The notes beneath the pieces are model-generated. The model saw only the letters and a program-made list of their open reading frames with translations, had not been told where the DNA came from and made no database searches. Shown here one piece after another: positions 1 through 11,600 of a stretch of 64,000 nt of DNA. The stretch is taken from NCBI GenBank assembly GCA_905221605.1, contig CAJNDS010000671.1, positions 1 through 64,000 of the forward strand, given 5' to 3'. The stretch comes from Symbiodinium natans (lineage: Eukaryota > Sar > Dinophyceae > Suessiales > Symbiodiniaceae). A program made the position numbers and the translations under genes. Every line of letters begins with the position of its first letter. Positions within the stretch are counted from its first letter, which is position 1.

Positions 1-535
1 CCAACAACTTGGAGCCAGAAGCACGACCCCAAAAACGAAAATTCGGCGGTTCCGAAACTGCGCCCACGGCGCGGGCGGCAAATTCTGTGCTCTGGCTGCT
101 GCTGGCATGAAGAAAGCTGCCCAGAAAATAGCCCAAAAAACGAAGCCGGAAACCGCGCATTTTGCAGGCCAATCGGGCACATTGCTGCAAAGCATTAATG
201 GTGCTGTAGCATCCAAGATGTTTGCGCGGACCTTGCTGCGACGTTTGCCGGGCATTGCAGAAGCCCGTCTTGCAGACAATTCGATCATGCTACTTGCCTG
301 ATGGCATTCTTGCGATGCTATTTGGGCCCATCGTGTTGAAGCCGGACGGTTGACCGTTTGGCGGTACCAAAAGCAAGCCCACCCATATAGCAAGCCCACT
401 CCGGGCTCTACAGACCACACACCAACGCACCGGCTGGGCAGGCGCTTGGACTACAATGCTGCAACTACACGAAAAAGTGGTCCAGTGGAGCCTTCCCCTT
501 CCCTTAATTAGCCTTGTAAAACCCAAACGGGGTGT
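1..535. other. Left-end sequence without a recognisable gene
   Basis: I see no recognisable gene or RNA here. A 64-residue open frame at 107-301 is short and lacks splice context or family resemblance. Telomere words are absent, unlike the sequence after about 5.3 kb. Confidence 0.5.
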
Positions 536-537
536 AC

Positions 538-910
538 GGTCCCACGCAGAAGAACGGAGCGATTTAGCGGGTCCCACCGAAACCCAGCACGGTCCCACGC
601 AGAAGAACGCGCGTCCCACCGAAACCAGGCACGGTCCCAGGCAGAAGAACGCGGGCCTCCCCGAAACCCAATTCGGTCCCACGCAGAAGAACGCGGGTCC
701 CGCCGAAAGCCGGCGCGGTCCCACGCAGAAGAACACGGGTTTTACCGAGACCCGGTACGGTCCCACGCAGAAGAACGCGGGTCCCACCGAGACCCAGTAC
801 CGTCCCACGCAGAAGAACGCGGGCCCCGCCGATTTTCAGTGCATTCCCACGCAGAAGAATGCGGGTCCCACCGAAACCCAGTGTGCTCCCGTGCAGAAGA
901 ACGCGGGTGC
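538..910 (+). repeat. 42-bp minisatellite, about nine units
   Basis: The core GTCCCACGCAGAAGAACGCG recurs every 42 nt: the CAGAAGAA word sits at about 600, 642, 684, 726, 768, 810, 852 and 894, with one earlier copy at 547. Because 42 is divisible by three, long frames stay open on both strands. The plus frame 456-941 gives a 14-residue repeat of the form GPTQKNAGPTETQY. Units have diverged by point changes without shifting frame. It could be a low-complexity coding exon or simply a minisatellite; no flanking sequence decides this. Confidence 0.85.
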
Positions 911-1022
911 CACATGGTCTCATAGAAACTTAGCACTTTAGAGAAGAAAAACGCTATGGATGACGTGCCAAGTGTCCGCACTGCCGAACAGTTAACTCAC
1001 CTCTTGAGCTGGTTTAGGTTGC

Positions 1023-1884
1023 TTAAAAGCATGATTTCCGGGGCCAGGTTTGCAAGCCGGATTCCGGTCGCAGAGTGAGCTTCAGCGTGATGGGCCCTGA
1101 ATGTATGGTGAAGGCGGTTTCAGGTGAAAGTGTCCAAGGACCGGAACGATGGGACTGCATTGCCCTTGCCCTTCTTCGAACATACAGCGGCGTCTGCTTT
1201 TGACAGTATGAACAATATTCGGCAGTGTATAGATTCCCATCTCCAGCATGTCGCAAACCATGGCATTGAGGATTTGTGTGCAGCTTGGATCTTGCAGAAA
1301 CAGTCTTGTAAAAACCAGTAGCGCTGTATGGCTCATACACATCTTGATTTCCTTGAAAAGGAGCTGGAGGGGGAGGCACAGGAAGATGCACAGGAGGTGC
1401 AGGCACTGGAATCGTCGGAGCTTGAACCTGCGAAGAAGAGCTCGAGCCTTGACCTCTCAGCTCTGCTCGATACGCTGCTTCGGTTGCTTGAGCAGCGCGG
1501 GCCTCCACAACTCTATCCAGCTCATCTTCGGCAGCAAGTCTTGCCACTTCACGAAGACGATTCAGCCTACGTTCCTTCGAACTCCCCTTCAACTTCCTCC
1601 AAATCCAAGCAGAAAACCACTTAACCGCTTCCCAAAGACCAATCGCTGCTACCACGACCAGACAAGTAATGAAAAACAACTCATCCACTTGTGCCACCTT
1701 CACATGCTCCTTGACATCAGCACCAGTCGCAGTATCAGTCGAGAAGGAACACAACAATCGAATGAGTTGCATGAAATCAGGATTGTGGAGCAATCCTGAT
1801 GCACAACGACACGTCAACTGTATAGTCTTTTGTTCGCTCTTCTTGGTGAGTGAAGGTCCGAAGGACCCACTCAAGGAGGAGTGT
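1023..1884 (-). pseudogene. Probable tail of a retroelement polyprotein, truncated
   Basis: Reading the minus strand from about 1884 down to the stop at 1023, the frame holds in order a segment around LLHNPDFMQLIRLLCSF, a clear hydrophobic membrane span (ELFFITCLVVVAAIGLWEAV), a basic and then Glu/Ala-rich stretch, a Pro-rich linker, and a Cys/His module (LHTNPQCHGL ... EYCSYC, pattern H-x4-C ... C-x2-C). From memory, C-terminal tails with this order occur on dinoflagellate Ty1/copia-type polyproteins; I cannot check this here. No reverse transcriptase or RNase H is readable upstream, so the copy is truncated at about 1,885. The open frame extends to 1958, but its first part does not look like the family. 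The role of the tail is unknown. Confidence 0.45.
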
Positions 1885-1886
1885 TG
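1873..1886 (+). other. Polypurine tract/LTR-start look-alike
   Basis: The 14-mer CAAGGAGGAGTGTT also occurs at 37694-37707, where it is the polypurine tract and first bases of the 3' LTR of the intact copia element. Here it marks where the polyprotein tail on the opposite strand stops making sense, so it may be the edge of a second, rearranged copia relative. Confidence 0.35.
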
Positions 1887-1958
1887 ATGAGGAGCTTTGG
1901 AATGTGTATGTGTGGCAAAGGCCCAAGAGAGGTACGAAGTACATGAGGGCAGCAACAC

Positions 1959-3600
1959 TTAGGCCACTTCCATAGAGGGGCTCATGAACCGTAAGCTGTA
2001 GCTTGCATTGCTCGTTTGAAGGAAGCTGAAAAGATTCGCATTGCCATGGTTTTTCCGTGACTGCATCGATTCTTGTGGGGCATGACATCGGATCCAGCTC
2101 GGCATGATCGGAGGGCACAGCCTGGGGGTGCTTTGCACCAACAGAGTGATTTCGAGCCAATAATGACAAATTACAGGTTGTCGTGGAAGCCCCATTGGAT
2201 ACGCGAGAGGCCCCCTTTTCGATCTTTGCTGACATCAGCCAGGCCCACAGACGGGTCAAGATCCGGCGCCGGGATTGGCCAAAACTGGGATGCCGGGCCC
2301 GAAACGGGAGCCGGGAGAGTGGGCTAAACACTGTAGGCAACTTTGGCAGATCATCCGCCTCCTTCTGGTAGGGCCGCCTTTTCGCCCTGCTAGGCCGGTG
2401 GGTCCTTCGTGTCATGGGTCGGCGCTGGAAAGTGGTTTGCGTAGATGATCTCCACCTGACCGTGGGCTGCACGAAGTGGCCACTCCAGGCCATTCATATG
2501 CAGATGGCCAGTGCGCTACGGAACCATGGCAAAGTTCTACGCTTGCAATGGATGCCTAGGGAGGAAATAGAGTGGCGGTTTCTTTGACTGACTTGGACAT
2601 AGAAATTTTCCAGAGGCTTGGCGCAGCGCGAGACGACTTCGTGTCGCTGTGGGGAACAGTGAAGGTGCCTGCTGCTAACGACAAGCATTTTTAACAAGAA
2701 ACGAAACTTCATTCAAAGTGTCTGTGGTGAGATGGCACAGCTTCGTCTAAAGTTGGGGCATTTTGCTCAGCTGTGCCAGGCCATCAAGTTGAGATTCTGA
2801 GGTGTTCGCTGGACCCACACACTCCATGGGAAAAAGAGTCGCGTACGTTGGGACTTGTGTGTATTGTCGGGACGTTTCGCTAGTTGTGTTCATATATCGA
2901 CATGCTACTTGACCCACCGTCCTTCAACCCAACCCCCTTGGCTCAAACCAAACCAAAAAAGCTTTTGGGCCCTGCCCCCGGGGTTTGTCGGGGGGCGTTT
3001 GAGGGGAGGTGGGTGGGTGCCTTCATGCTTCTGAGGGCCACAAACACGCCCTAGAGACCTTATATAGTCGGACACTAAGCAAATTTGTGCTCAAGTGTGA
3101 GCTCCAGAGAGTGAAGATTTTTGTGCTATTGATGCGAGTTTCATTGTTTTGCCTCCTTGACTTTGTTTACCACTTCCTTGAACAATTGGTTTGTGCTTTG
3201 AGGCTCATGAAAGCCTGGATAAGAAAATTTTGAGTCCCACCCTCACCGCCCTGAATTGTCACGTGACAACCCTTCCTTGCCTTTGCTCCTGCAAAGTACC
3301 AAACACTATGCCTTTCCTGTTCGCCACGCTCTTGTTTCCTACGAGCCTTCGGGCTAAGGAAGCTTTGCCGCCAGTGCCTGAGCATCCAGATCGATGAGGG
3401 CTGGGGTGCGTTTATTTGGGATGAGGATTGGGGCAGCAGTTAGGATGAGCAATGGACAGATGAGATCTGGAACGACGCTGTTGCTGACGAAGGCGTGGGA
3501 GAGAATTTGCAATTGAGTGTAGTGTTGCCTGTTGAACAACCTGTTTGTCTGAGGGCCACTCGTGATCGCTGGACTGAGAGTAGAAGTAACGAAATAAAAG
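1959..3600. other. No assignable gene; degraded coding-like pieces
   Basis: Open frames here are short and mutually inconsistent. Around 2423-2693 the plus strand reads like protein in two adjacent frames (VVCVDDLHLTVG, then after a frame change LTDLDIEIFQRLGAARDDF), as expected of a decayed coding piece, but I recognise no family. Confidence 0.3.
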
Positions 3601-3616
3601 AGTAAAAAGACCCTAG

Positions 3617-3659
3617 TAATTATATTGCAAGGGAGTTTACGGACGCGCGAATATAATTA
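3617..3659 (+). repeat. Foldback hairpin 1 (covarying family)
   Basis: TAATTATATT at 3617-3626 pairs perfectly with AATATAATTA at 3650-3659. The loop begins GCAAGG and ends ACGCGCG. Confidence 0.7.
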
Positions 3660-3729
3660 TAAAAGGGGGTTTTTACGTGAAGAAGCGAACCTCGCGACCC
3701 TGTGATCCACTATTTGGGCGTTCCACTCA

Positions 3730-3779
3730 TTTTAATTGTATTGTAAGGCCGTATGAACAACGCACGAATACAATTAAAA
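3730..3779 (+). repeat. Foldback hairpin 2 (covarying family)
   Basis: TTTTAATTGTATT at 3730-3742 pairs perfectly with AATACAATTAAAA at 3767-3779. The loop begins GTAAGG and ends ACGCACG, like hairpins 1 and 3, although the stem sequence differs. Confidence 0.7.
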
Positions 3780-4069
3780 GGAGAGAATGTACCACATCCC
3801 CATTCATGCTTCTATCCTAAGTTAACACGCCCATCCACGGACTCATTCTGTCTTCCCGGAATCCACCTGAGATTTAGTATCCTGAGTGAAGAGATTAATA
3901 ATAAAAATACGAAGTGAACACGTGAACGTTTTTATTGTATTTACGAAGCTCCTGAACGTGGGAAAGGTACCAATCATTCATAGTATTACTTCGTGGTTAA
4001 GGTTGTTCTCTTCATATTCCTTCTTCGCTGTGCTCACGCGTCATATTATTAAAGGTGAAGAGAACAGTG

Positions 4070-4115
4070 TATGATTGTAAGGGAATGAAAGTAATGAATG
4101 TACGCACGAATCATA
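4070..4115 (+). repeat. Foldback hairpin 3 (covarying family)
   Basis: TATGATT at 4070-4076 pairs with AATCATA at 4109-4115. The loop again begins GTAAGG and ends ACGCACG. Confidence 0.55.
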
Positions 4116-5656
4116 TGAACACGTGAACGAAACCAACAGACGCATGTAATCCAGTTCATTGGCTTTTTCACCCAGCCCATGATCCAAGCAATTAAATCAG
4201 TAAAATCAGAGACTTCATGAAGAATGTTTGAAATCTTCAATTTCAGAAAGTTTGGAGCGCCCAAGGCTGGAGGCAACTCTTCGCTTAGAAAGCGAACGGT
4301 CGTATTTTCCTAGACATCTTTCACCACTCATAACTCAAGCAGTCTTAGCATCTGATGAAACAAAAAAGTGGCTCAAAATGAGAGAGTACTTCTCGATAAA
4401 CTGCATTACGCGTGGCAGTAGCCTTGCCCGGAACAATTGTCAGCCAACACGCGAATATGGTCAGTTCCTCTCACGCGTGAGAGTGCCACGTACAATCGGC
4501 CATGAGGGAATGTCGCTGCGGCAAGTCAACACGCATTCTGAGCACCGGGTGAAAGAAAAACAAGGATGGTCCGCACACCGACAACACCGGCAACTGAGAA
4601 GTGGACGTAACAGCGATTGTCCTTGAGCCTTACAGGCAGACGGGAAAATGTCGCCGAACAATCTTCACCGGCAACATAAGCTCCGCGGGGCTCATAGGAA
4701 TCCGGGGTAAACTCATTAAAAGCTCGGCGTAGTGGTATCCCATAATCGGTGGTAGTTTTCCCACTCCTCGCCAAGCATTCTTGCAAATGCTGCAAGGCGA
4801 GCTGTTCGGCTTTTACGTCGCCATACCGGACACGCAAATGTACCCATAAGCACGGGGGGTGGGCAACCTCGCAGCAAGTCAGAATCATCGCTAGGAAGCA
4901 TCAGGCTCGGCGGCCGTGGCCACAGCGCAGCTTGAAAGGTAGGCATGAGCTCGCCCTCCACTGTCAGCAAATGTTCGAATCCGCAGCTGCAACCCTGCGC
5001 AACTGTCAAAACGCGCCGACTACTGCAACGTTATGCAATAGTCGGACAGGCTTCTGCAACCCTACGCAACTGGCAAGACGCGAAGTAGGGTCATTAAAAC
5101 GCGGCCGTAACCGCAGTCACCGTGCCAATTGGGAAGCAGCGAAGCAACATAATAAGGTTGCATCCGTTCCCTGCGTTTCCTGAAAATTTTGGGTGTGTAA
5201 ATATTCGAAAAGCCACACACCTACCTGTCTTACCTTTCAAGGGATGCAGGCCAATTCCCGAAATCCATTCTCAGAGCCCAAGCCAACGCCAAAAGCCCAA
5301 ACTTCCCCCCTTGTCGAGTTGAGCTTTTCCGGACGCGGGCGCGCCCCATGCACGGGAGCGGCTTATCCCTGGCCCAAACCTGCCACGAGAGCTTCGGGTT
5401 TAGGGTACTTGTCGGGTTGCTCGATTCCAGGACTGGCCTCAGATTGTATAGAGTATGTATATATGTCAAAATTCTAGGCTTTAGGCAGGGCTGTGGTGGG
5501 GCTCATCCTCCGAATCCTTCAGGCCCACAGCAGCAAACACAACAATACCTCAGCACCGGCCTCGAATTTGGACATGTGTATCGCACATGCGGTTTTCGCA
5601 GAAACCCTAAACCCTCAACCCTAAATGTTCTCATGCCCTGGTGGCACCTTGATGGC
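4116..5656. other. 3' flank of NOG1; no assignable gene
   Basis: Open frames of 95-145 codons occur on both strands, but they overlap each other and show no motif I recognise. Telomere words begin at about 5.4 kb. The NOG1 3' untranslated region should lie immediately below 5,657, but I see no clear end signal. Confidence 0.4.
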
Positions 5657-5691
5657 TCAGCGCCGATCGGTCTTTCCGATGCCGCGCTTTC
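5657..5691 (-). CDS. NOG1: NOG1 exon 39 (stop codon)
   Basis: Completes [12 protein letters not shown] and ends in TGA at 5657-5659. Acceptor TAAG. Confidence 0.95.
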
Positions 5692-8600
5692 CTTAGAGTA
5701 CAGACACCAGGTTCCCCGCTGCCAGGGAATGAGAAGGAACTCCCCAACCCTCCCGGCAGGTCCAGGGTTTTGGGCTTCAGGTTTAAGCCGAGGTTTAGTC
5801 TAGGGTCAGGGTTCTCGGGTTTGGGGACAGGGTTTATGAGGAAACCGGATCCCATAAACCATGGAAACGGGTACGCAAGGACAAGTAGAGGCACCATGGT
5901 CATGAAGCCTGGTGCGGCCCTCGTCGCTTAAGGCGAGCTTCATCATGACAAGTTGTTCTTCGGTAAGGATGTTTTTGGGTCCTTTCAACCAAAAACGGGA
6001 CATTCCTCTAAAACCCATAGAGAAGACTCAGATGAAGCCCTATGTGCAAAGAAAGACCCTCACTCCAGTGGCAGCAAAGCGGCCGGAATACAAATGCTTC
6101 GGCTTCAGATCAGGGACCCACCTGTCCGCCTCGGTGCAGCACACTAGGTTTCCGGTTTTCAGGCTCGTCTCCGCTAAGAGGTGGATGCAGCAGGGCCATT
6201 GTTAACCTCCCTTCCCCAGAAACCAAACCCAAAAATCTTAAGCCGCCATAAGCGCTTTGCGTCGCAGCCTAACCTAAACGCTAAGCCTCTACACTGTCTA
6301 CACAGTCAAGCCTTAAAACCTCTAAACCTCTAAACCTCTAAACCTCTGAACCTCTAAGCCCTTCAAACATGAAACCGCTCTTTCCTGGTCCGCGCCTCGC
6401 CCTTATTGCCCTTCTTGTTGAACTGTCTCATGGTCTTGCGCCGCCTCTTCTCCACAACCTGGAGGCAGGGAAGTTCCCAACGTAGCAGGGCTTAGGGTTT
6501 AGGGCATAGTGTTTAAGGTTCAGTCATAGGGAACCCGAGGGTAGCTCTTCGGGGGGTTCTCAAGAATAAGGAGTAGCGCATTTTGTGGTGCATGTGAGGG
6601 GTACCGGTTTAGGTTTAGGGGTACCGCGATATTTGGGAAAGCCCCCACACAGGTTTTCATTGTTAGGGGTTTTGCCGGCCATAGCGCTTGCTATTTGAGT
6701 TCCGTTAGGGTCGAGGGCTTGGGTTGTATCTTACGGATGCAGGCGTAGGGAATGAACCTTGAACCCAAAACCCTTAGACATAAAATAACCCTTAACCCTG
6801 ACCCGAAACTGCAGTTGCAAGCTGCAGGATGACGTTGAGTGTGTCGGGTACATGAGGTTCCCCTTTGAGAGAACAATCGGATGCCTTTGTGCAACTGGCA
6901 CCGAAGATCCTTGCAGAGGGTACCGAACATGCCGAAACATCAAGCCCACCCAAAACCCCCATACCTGCAAATCCTAAACCTCAAGCCCCCTAACCTCAAA
7001 TCCGAAAGCCCAAAATCCCGACAGCCCTCAACTGCCTGGGCGGTCTCCTCATTGGGCAGGCCCAGTCTGCTCCTGACACGAATCTTCCGGGTTGGGGAGG
7101 ACTCCCAGCAACCACGACCTGGGGTCACTGCGCATGAGATCCTAAACAGGATCTCGGCAAATGCCGGACAAGACCCGAAAAGCTCTCCCTGAACCCTAAA
7201 CCCTAAACCCCACACCCAAGTTGGGTCCCTAAGGGTGTTTCTTTCGCAAGGCATTGCCCCTGCCTGCTGCGCGCACGAGCTGAAGCCGTGCGTTCGCCCT
7301 GTCAATCGGCGACGCTCGGGTTTAGGGTTTAGGATGGAAGGTTTAGGGTTTAGGGTTTGGGATTGAAAGTTCAGGGTTCAGGGAAGTGAAAAGCATCCCT
7401 CAAGTTTGTGATCCTAAGATCTTGAGAACATGCAGATGGCACGCGGCGACTGCACCAGTCTCCCTTACAAGGTTCTCAAAGTCTTGGGAAGAGACACGCA
7501 AGCTGCAGCAGTGTGCTCTTTCAATCGCCTGTCCACATGCCTGGTTCGTCGAGCTGTGGCAGGTCGTACAGATGAGATGGCATGACAGGGAGCTCACATG
7601 TGTGACTTGCCGCCTCCTCGTCACCACCAGCTGAAGCTGTTCGCTTTCGCTTGCCTTATTCCGTGACATGATGTCGGGGCTGGGTTCAATGAACTGGTCG
7701 ACTACGAGGCATGAAGAAGGTTAACCACAAGCAAACAAGCAAACAGCACGACTCACCTCTTACAGCTGTTCCTTAAGCTACCGGGCGCAACAAGGATGCC
7801 GCACGTGTTCGTGAGGCAGAACGCCCACGCACCTGCGCATGCATGGAGCTTCAGAGAGCTTTCAGAGGCAAGAGCGGAAGAGGAATCTGGAGGATCAAGC
7901 TGGAGCCTGAAACCCAGCTCAAGAGGAAAATGTTATGGTTTCTGTAGGGTTTAGTCTACCAAGTACTAGGCTTATGAGTCCGAACCGGTACCCCAGCAGC
8001 GGTTGAGCCAACATTATGTCTTCATCTTCTCCTAAGCATCACCCAGGCTGTGGCAGTGGCCTTGGAGGCATCTAAGCCGAGGTCTGTGAGCTTCTCTTCC
8101 ACCTGCACCGAGGCGGCCATCCACAGCGGGCAAGTTTCGGAAGCTCAGCACGGACCCGAAGCCCTGAGCCCTAAACCCTAAACCCTGAGAAGGCTCCGCA
8201 ACTGCCCTGTTAGTTACAGCTAAACCCTTGACCCAAAACCTGTAAGGGCTGGAGAGCAGCGGTGGGCCTCCTCAGCACTCTTGCGGCCCTTCCTCATAGT
8301 CGGCAGCCCATTCCTCAGGAGGGAGCCGAAACAACTTGCCCCTGCTAAACCCTGGTAGTGTTGGTCCCTCACAGATCTTTTAGGGGTTAGGGTTTAGGGT
8401 TTAGGGGTTTAGGGAGGGTTTTAGGGTTTCTTCGTCTTTCAGGTTCATCTCAGGCAAGCTGCTTGGACTTGTTCAGCTTCCTCTCGAGCCGCTTCTGTCG
8501 CATCCTGACTTCTCTAGAGCTCTGCATCCTAAAAGCTCTACACCCTGAATCCGAAATCTCAAGCAGTCATGGCCACAACTTATGGAACGCAACCTTTCCG

Positions 8601-11600
8601 TCTCCGGTGATCTTGGTCCAACTACTGAACTGCCCAAGCCCTTTCTGAAAGAGCAAGCAGGTAACTCTGCGAGGAGATGGTGCAGCTTCTGCAACTTCTG
8701 AGTTTGGTTCCTGGTTGTTTGGTTTAGGCAACGAAGCTCTGAGGTGACTCCGAAGCCCGAACGTACGAGCCGTCCTGCTGTGGACTTCGTCCAGAACAGT
8801 TTGGACTTTCTGGTACTCGCCGATGACCTGTGCAGATGGGTGCTTAGCCCTCACGCCCCCAACTTCCCAAACCCTAAACCCCAACCCTCCCCAACTAAGC
8901 AAGCTACGCCCCCCCCCTACACCATCATACCCCAAAAAAGGTTGAGCCTGACTTCAAGCCACTCGGGTAGGGGTAGGGTTTAGGGTTTAGGGTTTAGGGT
9001 TTAGGGTTTAGGGTTTAGGGTTTAGGGTTTAGGGTTTAGGGTTTAGGGTTTAGGGTTTAGGGTAGGGATTAGGGATTGGGGCTCAGGGTTGGGGTTGCGG
9101 CCTCAACCCCAAAAACCCGCATGCCTGGTCATCGTTGACCAGGCTCGACTCAGCCATGAGGAGGGCCTTTCCGGTGACTGGGTGTTGGGGTGGAGAGGGA
9201 GCCGTGGACCCTGGCAAGAAGTCGTGCAATGTAGGGGCTTTAGGAAAAAAAGGGGTTTTGGGGGGGTTAGTACAGCATGATTCTAAAAGGGACCGTAAGG
9301 GAATACTATTGGTAACTCCCCTATATTATGGCTTCGGGTCTTTTGGGTGGACGTTAAGGCCATCAAGGATGTCCTCTTCCCGCTCGAGTTCCTGGAGCTT
9401 CCGGTCGATATCCTGGCACTAACACTGAGGGTAGTTTCATGGTCCCTTAGTCTGGGTGGGCACGTTAAAAGGGGGACCCCTTTTATACCCCTTATCTACC
9501 CTAGACGACCCAAGCGCCCATACTTCAGAACCCTGTAAAGGAGGTAAGGGACGAATCACCCCTCGTATGCATCACTCAGCCTGTCTTTACATCTTCCAAG
9601 AAGGGTCATTACAGAAGCCCACTCTGTTGCAGCAGAGCCATGTATCACAGGTTTCCCTACAGTTGTGAAGCCGATGGCAAGAGTACATCTGCAGCAAGAC
9701 TGCAAACCTTGTTTCATGTCTAGCTATGAGGGGGTTTCCGAAAGTATCGGTACCCTTTTGGGGGTTCCTGCAAAAGGCGTACCCGTATTTTCGGAAATAA
9801 CCATTTTATGGCACCAGTAAACAGCACGCCAGCGGGGCCGGATCCACGAAGTCAACAATGTTGTGACCATCCATGATCTCAGGCACCATGTCGTACTTCC
9901 AGCTGGGATCCTCCACATGCACGCATCGAATCTAGGGTTTAAGGTTTAGGGTGTAGGGGTTAAGGGTTTAGGGCAGGGGCCTGAATAAGTTGGGGGCGTT
10001 ATTGCAGCTGAATTCTATCGGGGCCATATGGGAGTTCTATTCGTAATTATTCCGACCCCTGTAGTACCCCATCTTGACGCCGCATGACGTAGGAACCACC
10101 AGAAGCCCAGATACCCGAAGCCTGGCGCCCGAAATCTGATCCCTTCAAATCTCCCAGCGGCGGAGAACTGAAAAGGTAGTCTTGGTGCCGAGGACTTGGA
10201 CAGATCACTGTTTAAACTCAAAGAATCACTCCTTCAGCCCTGAGCCCGAAAACTAACCAAGCCCCTAAGTGCTTGAAGCCCCCTAGCCCCCTACGCCTCA
10301 ACCCTCAACCCTCAACCCTAAACCACCTGCCTCGAGGATGGTCTTCTTCCAGAGGTCCACGGAGTAGACGCCTGCGCCACCCAGCTCCTAGGCCGCCGCT
10401 TGTTCGGGCTCCTTTTGAAAGGGGTGTCGAGGGTTTAGGGTCTGGGAGTTTAGGGTCTAGGGTTTAGGAGCTCTACAGGTTCGGGGTTTAAGTGTCTTAG
10501 GGAGCTGGTGGGGGAGAACTTCGTCCCTGCACCCCAAAACCCTGGATGCGAGCTTTGCAGGGCTCGACCGTGCAAGGATCCCCCTTCTCTCCTACGCCTC
10601 ACAGAACCGCCAAAGAGCTAAACGCCCACACCACATAACCCCTTGTGGTAGTTGATCAACATACCTGTTCCCAAAATCACCCTATCTTCCCCTACATAGG
10701 AAACCTAAAGAATTTCCCAGAAGGACCCTTAGATCCACCCCCCACAATAGGGGTACCCCTTTTATACCCCAAAATAGGATAGAATCCCGTTAAAGGGACT
10801 CCCCAAAAAGGGTACCCCTGTTTTCGGAAACTTTGCTCAAGACTGGCTGGTCCTTAGTAGGGAATGAGGTACCTATGTAATCCCTTAAAGGGTACAGGGC
10901 CCGAATTCCCTCATTCCTTACTAAGAACCAGGGAGAAGAGACTGGGAGTCGCGCCTCCATCCGCTCCCTCTCAAGCTGCTCCCCAGCCTGCCAGAGGCCA
11001 GGACATCGTTTAACAAACCCTAAACCCTACACCTTAGACCCTGAAAAAACTTTCCATGCAAAACCTGGGTTTCGCAAATTCGCGCAATTAAGCAGATTTG
11101 GAGTGCAGGGTGACCTTGGGGGAAGGGGCAGGGGAGGCCTCCGTTGGGCGTGTGCATCCAGGAATTCTGGACTCTAAAGGCTTGAAGGTGTCGAGCACAA
11201 ACGGAAAGCTTTCAGCTTAGAATGGGGGCTTTCAACTGCATGGTCTTGGCTTACCTACGCTTGGGGTTTTGGGCTTAGGGTCGTGCAGCCCATGCTATGT
11301 CAAACCCTAAACGGAAGCTACAACGCTGGCCTGTGCTTCAGCCGGTGCCCTGGGAAAGTCAATGGCGGGAGCTCTTACGCTCGAAGGGCTGGGATGAGCT
11401 TAATGAACTCTACTGGAAAAACTACCTGATAGTGCACAAGGTTCCTGTCTGGGGCTAAGCAAACCCTGGTAAGCCTCTGTTAGGGTCTAGGGTTTAAGGC
11501 TTGAGCGGGGGCGGTTTCCACACTTTGCCGCATTCTTTGGGGGGCTTTGAGTCAGGGGCCCACATGTAAAACGAAAACAGGGAATCCACACGCCTGCTAT

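Noticed and set aside
538-910. CRISPR array
   Set aside because: The 42-bp unit repeats as a whole with no unique spacers, and the genome is eukaryotic.
4228-4626. 132-codon plus-strand gene
   Set aside because: It overlaps open minus-strand frames of similar length and shows no motif, splice context or composition that favours it.
11288-11460. Plus-strand exon [20 protein letters not shown] in a NOG1 intron
   Set aside because: Protein-like but without clear splice borders or family match; it could be a fossil gene piece, not enough to call.
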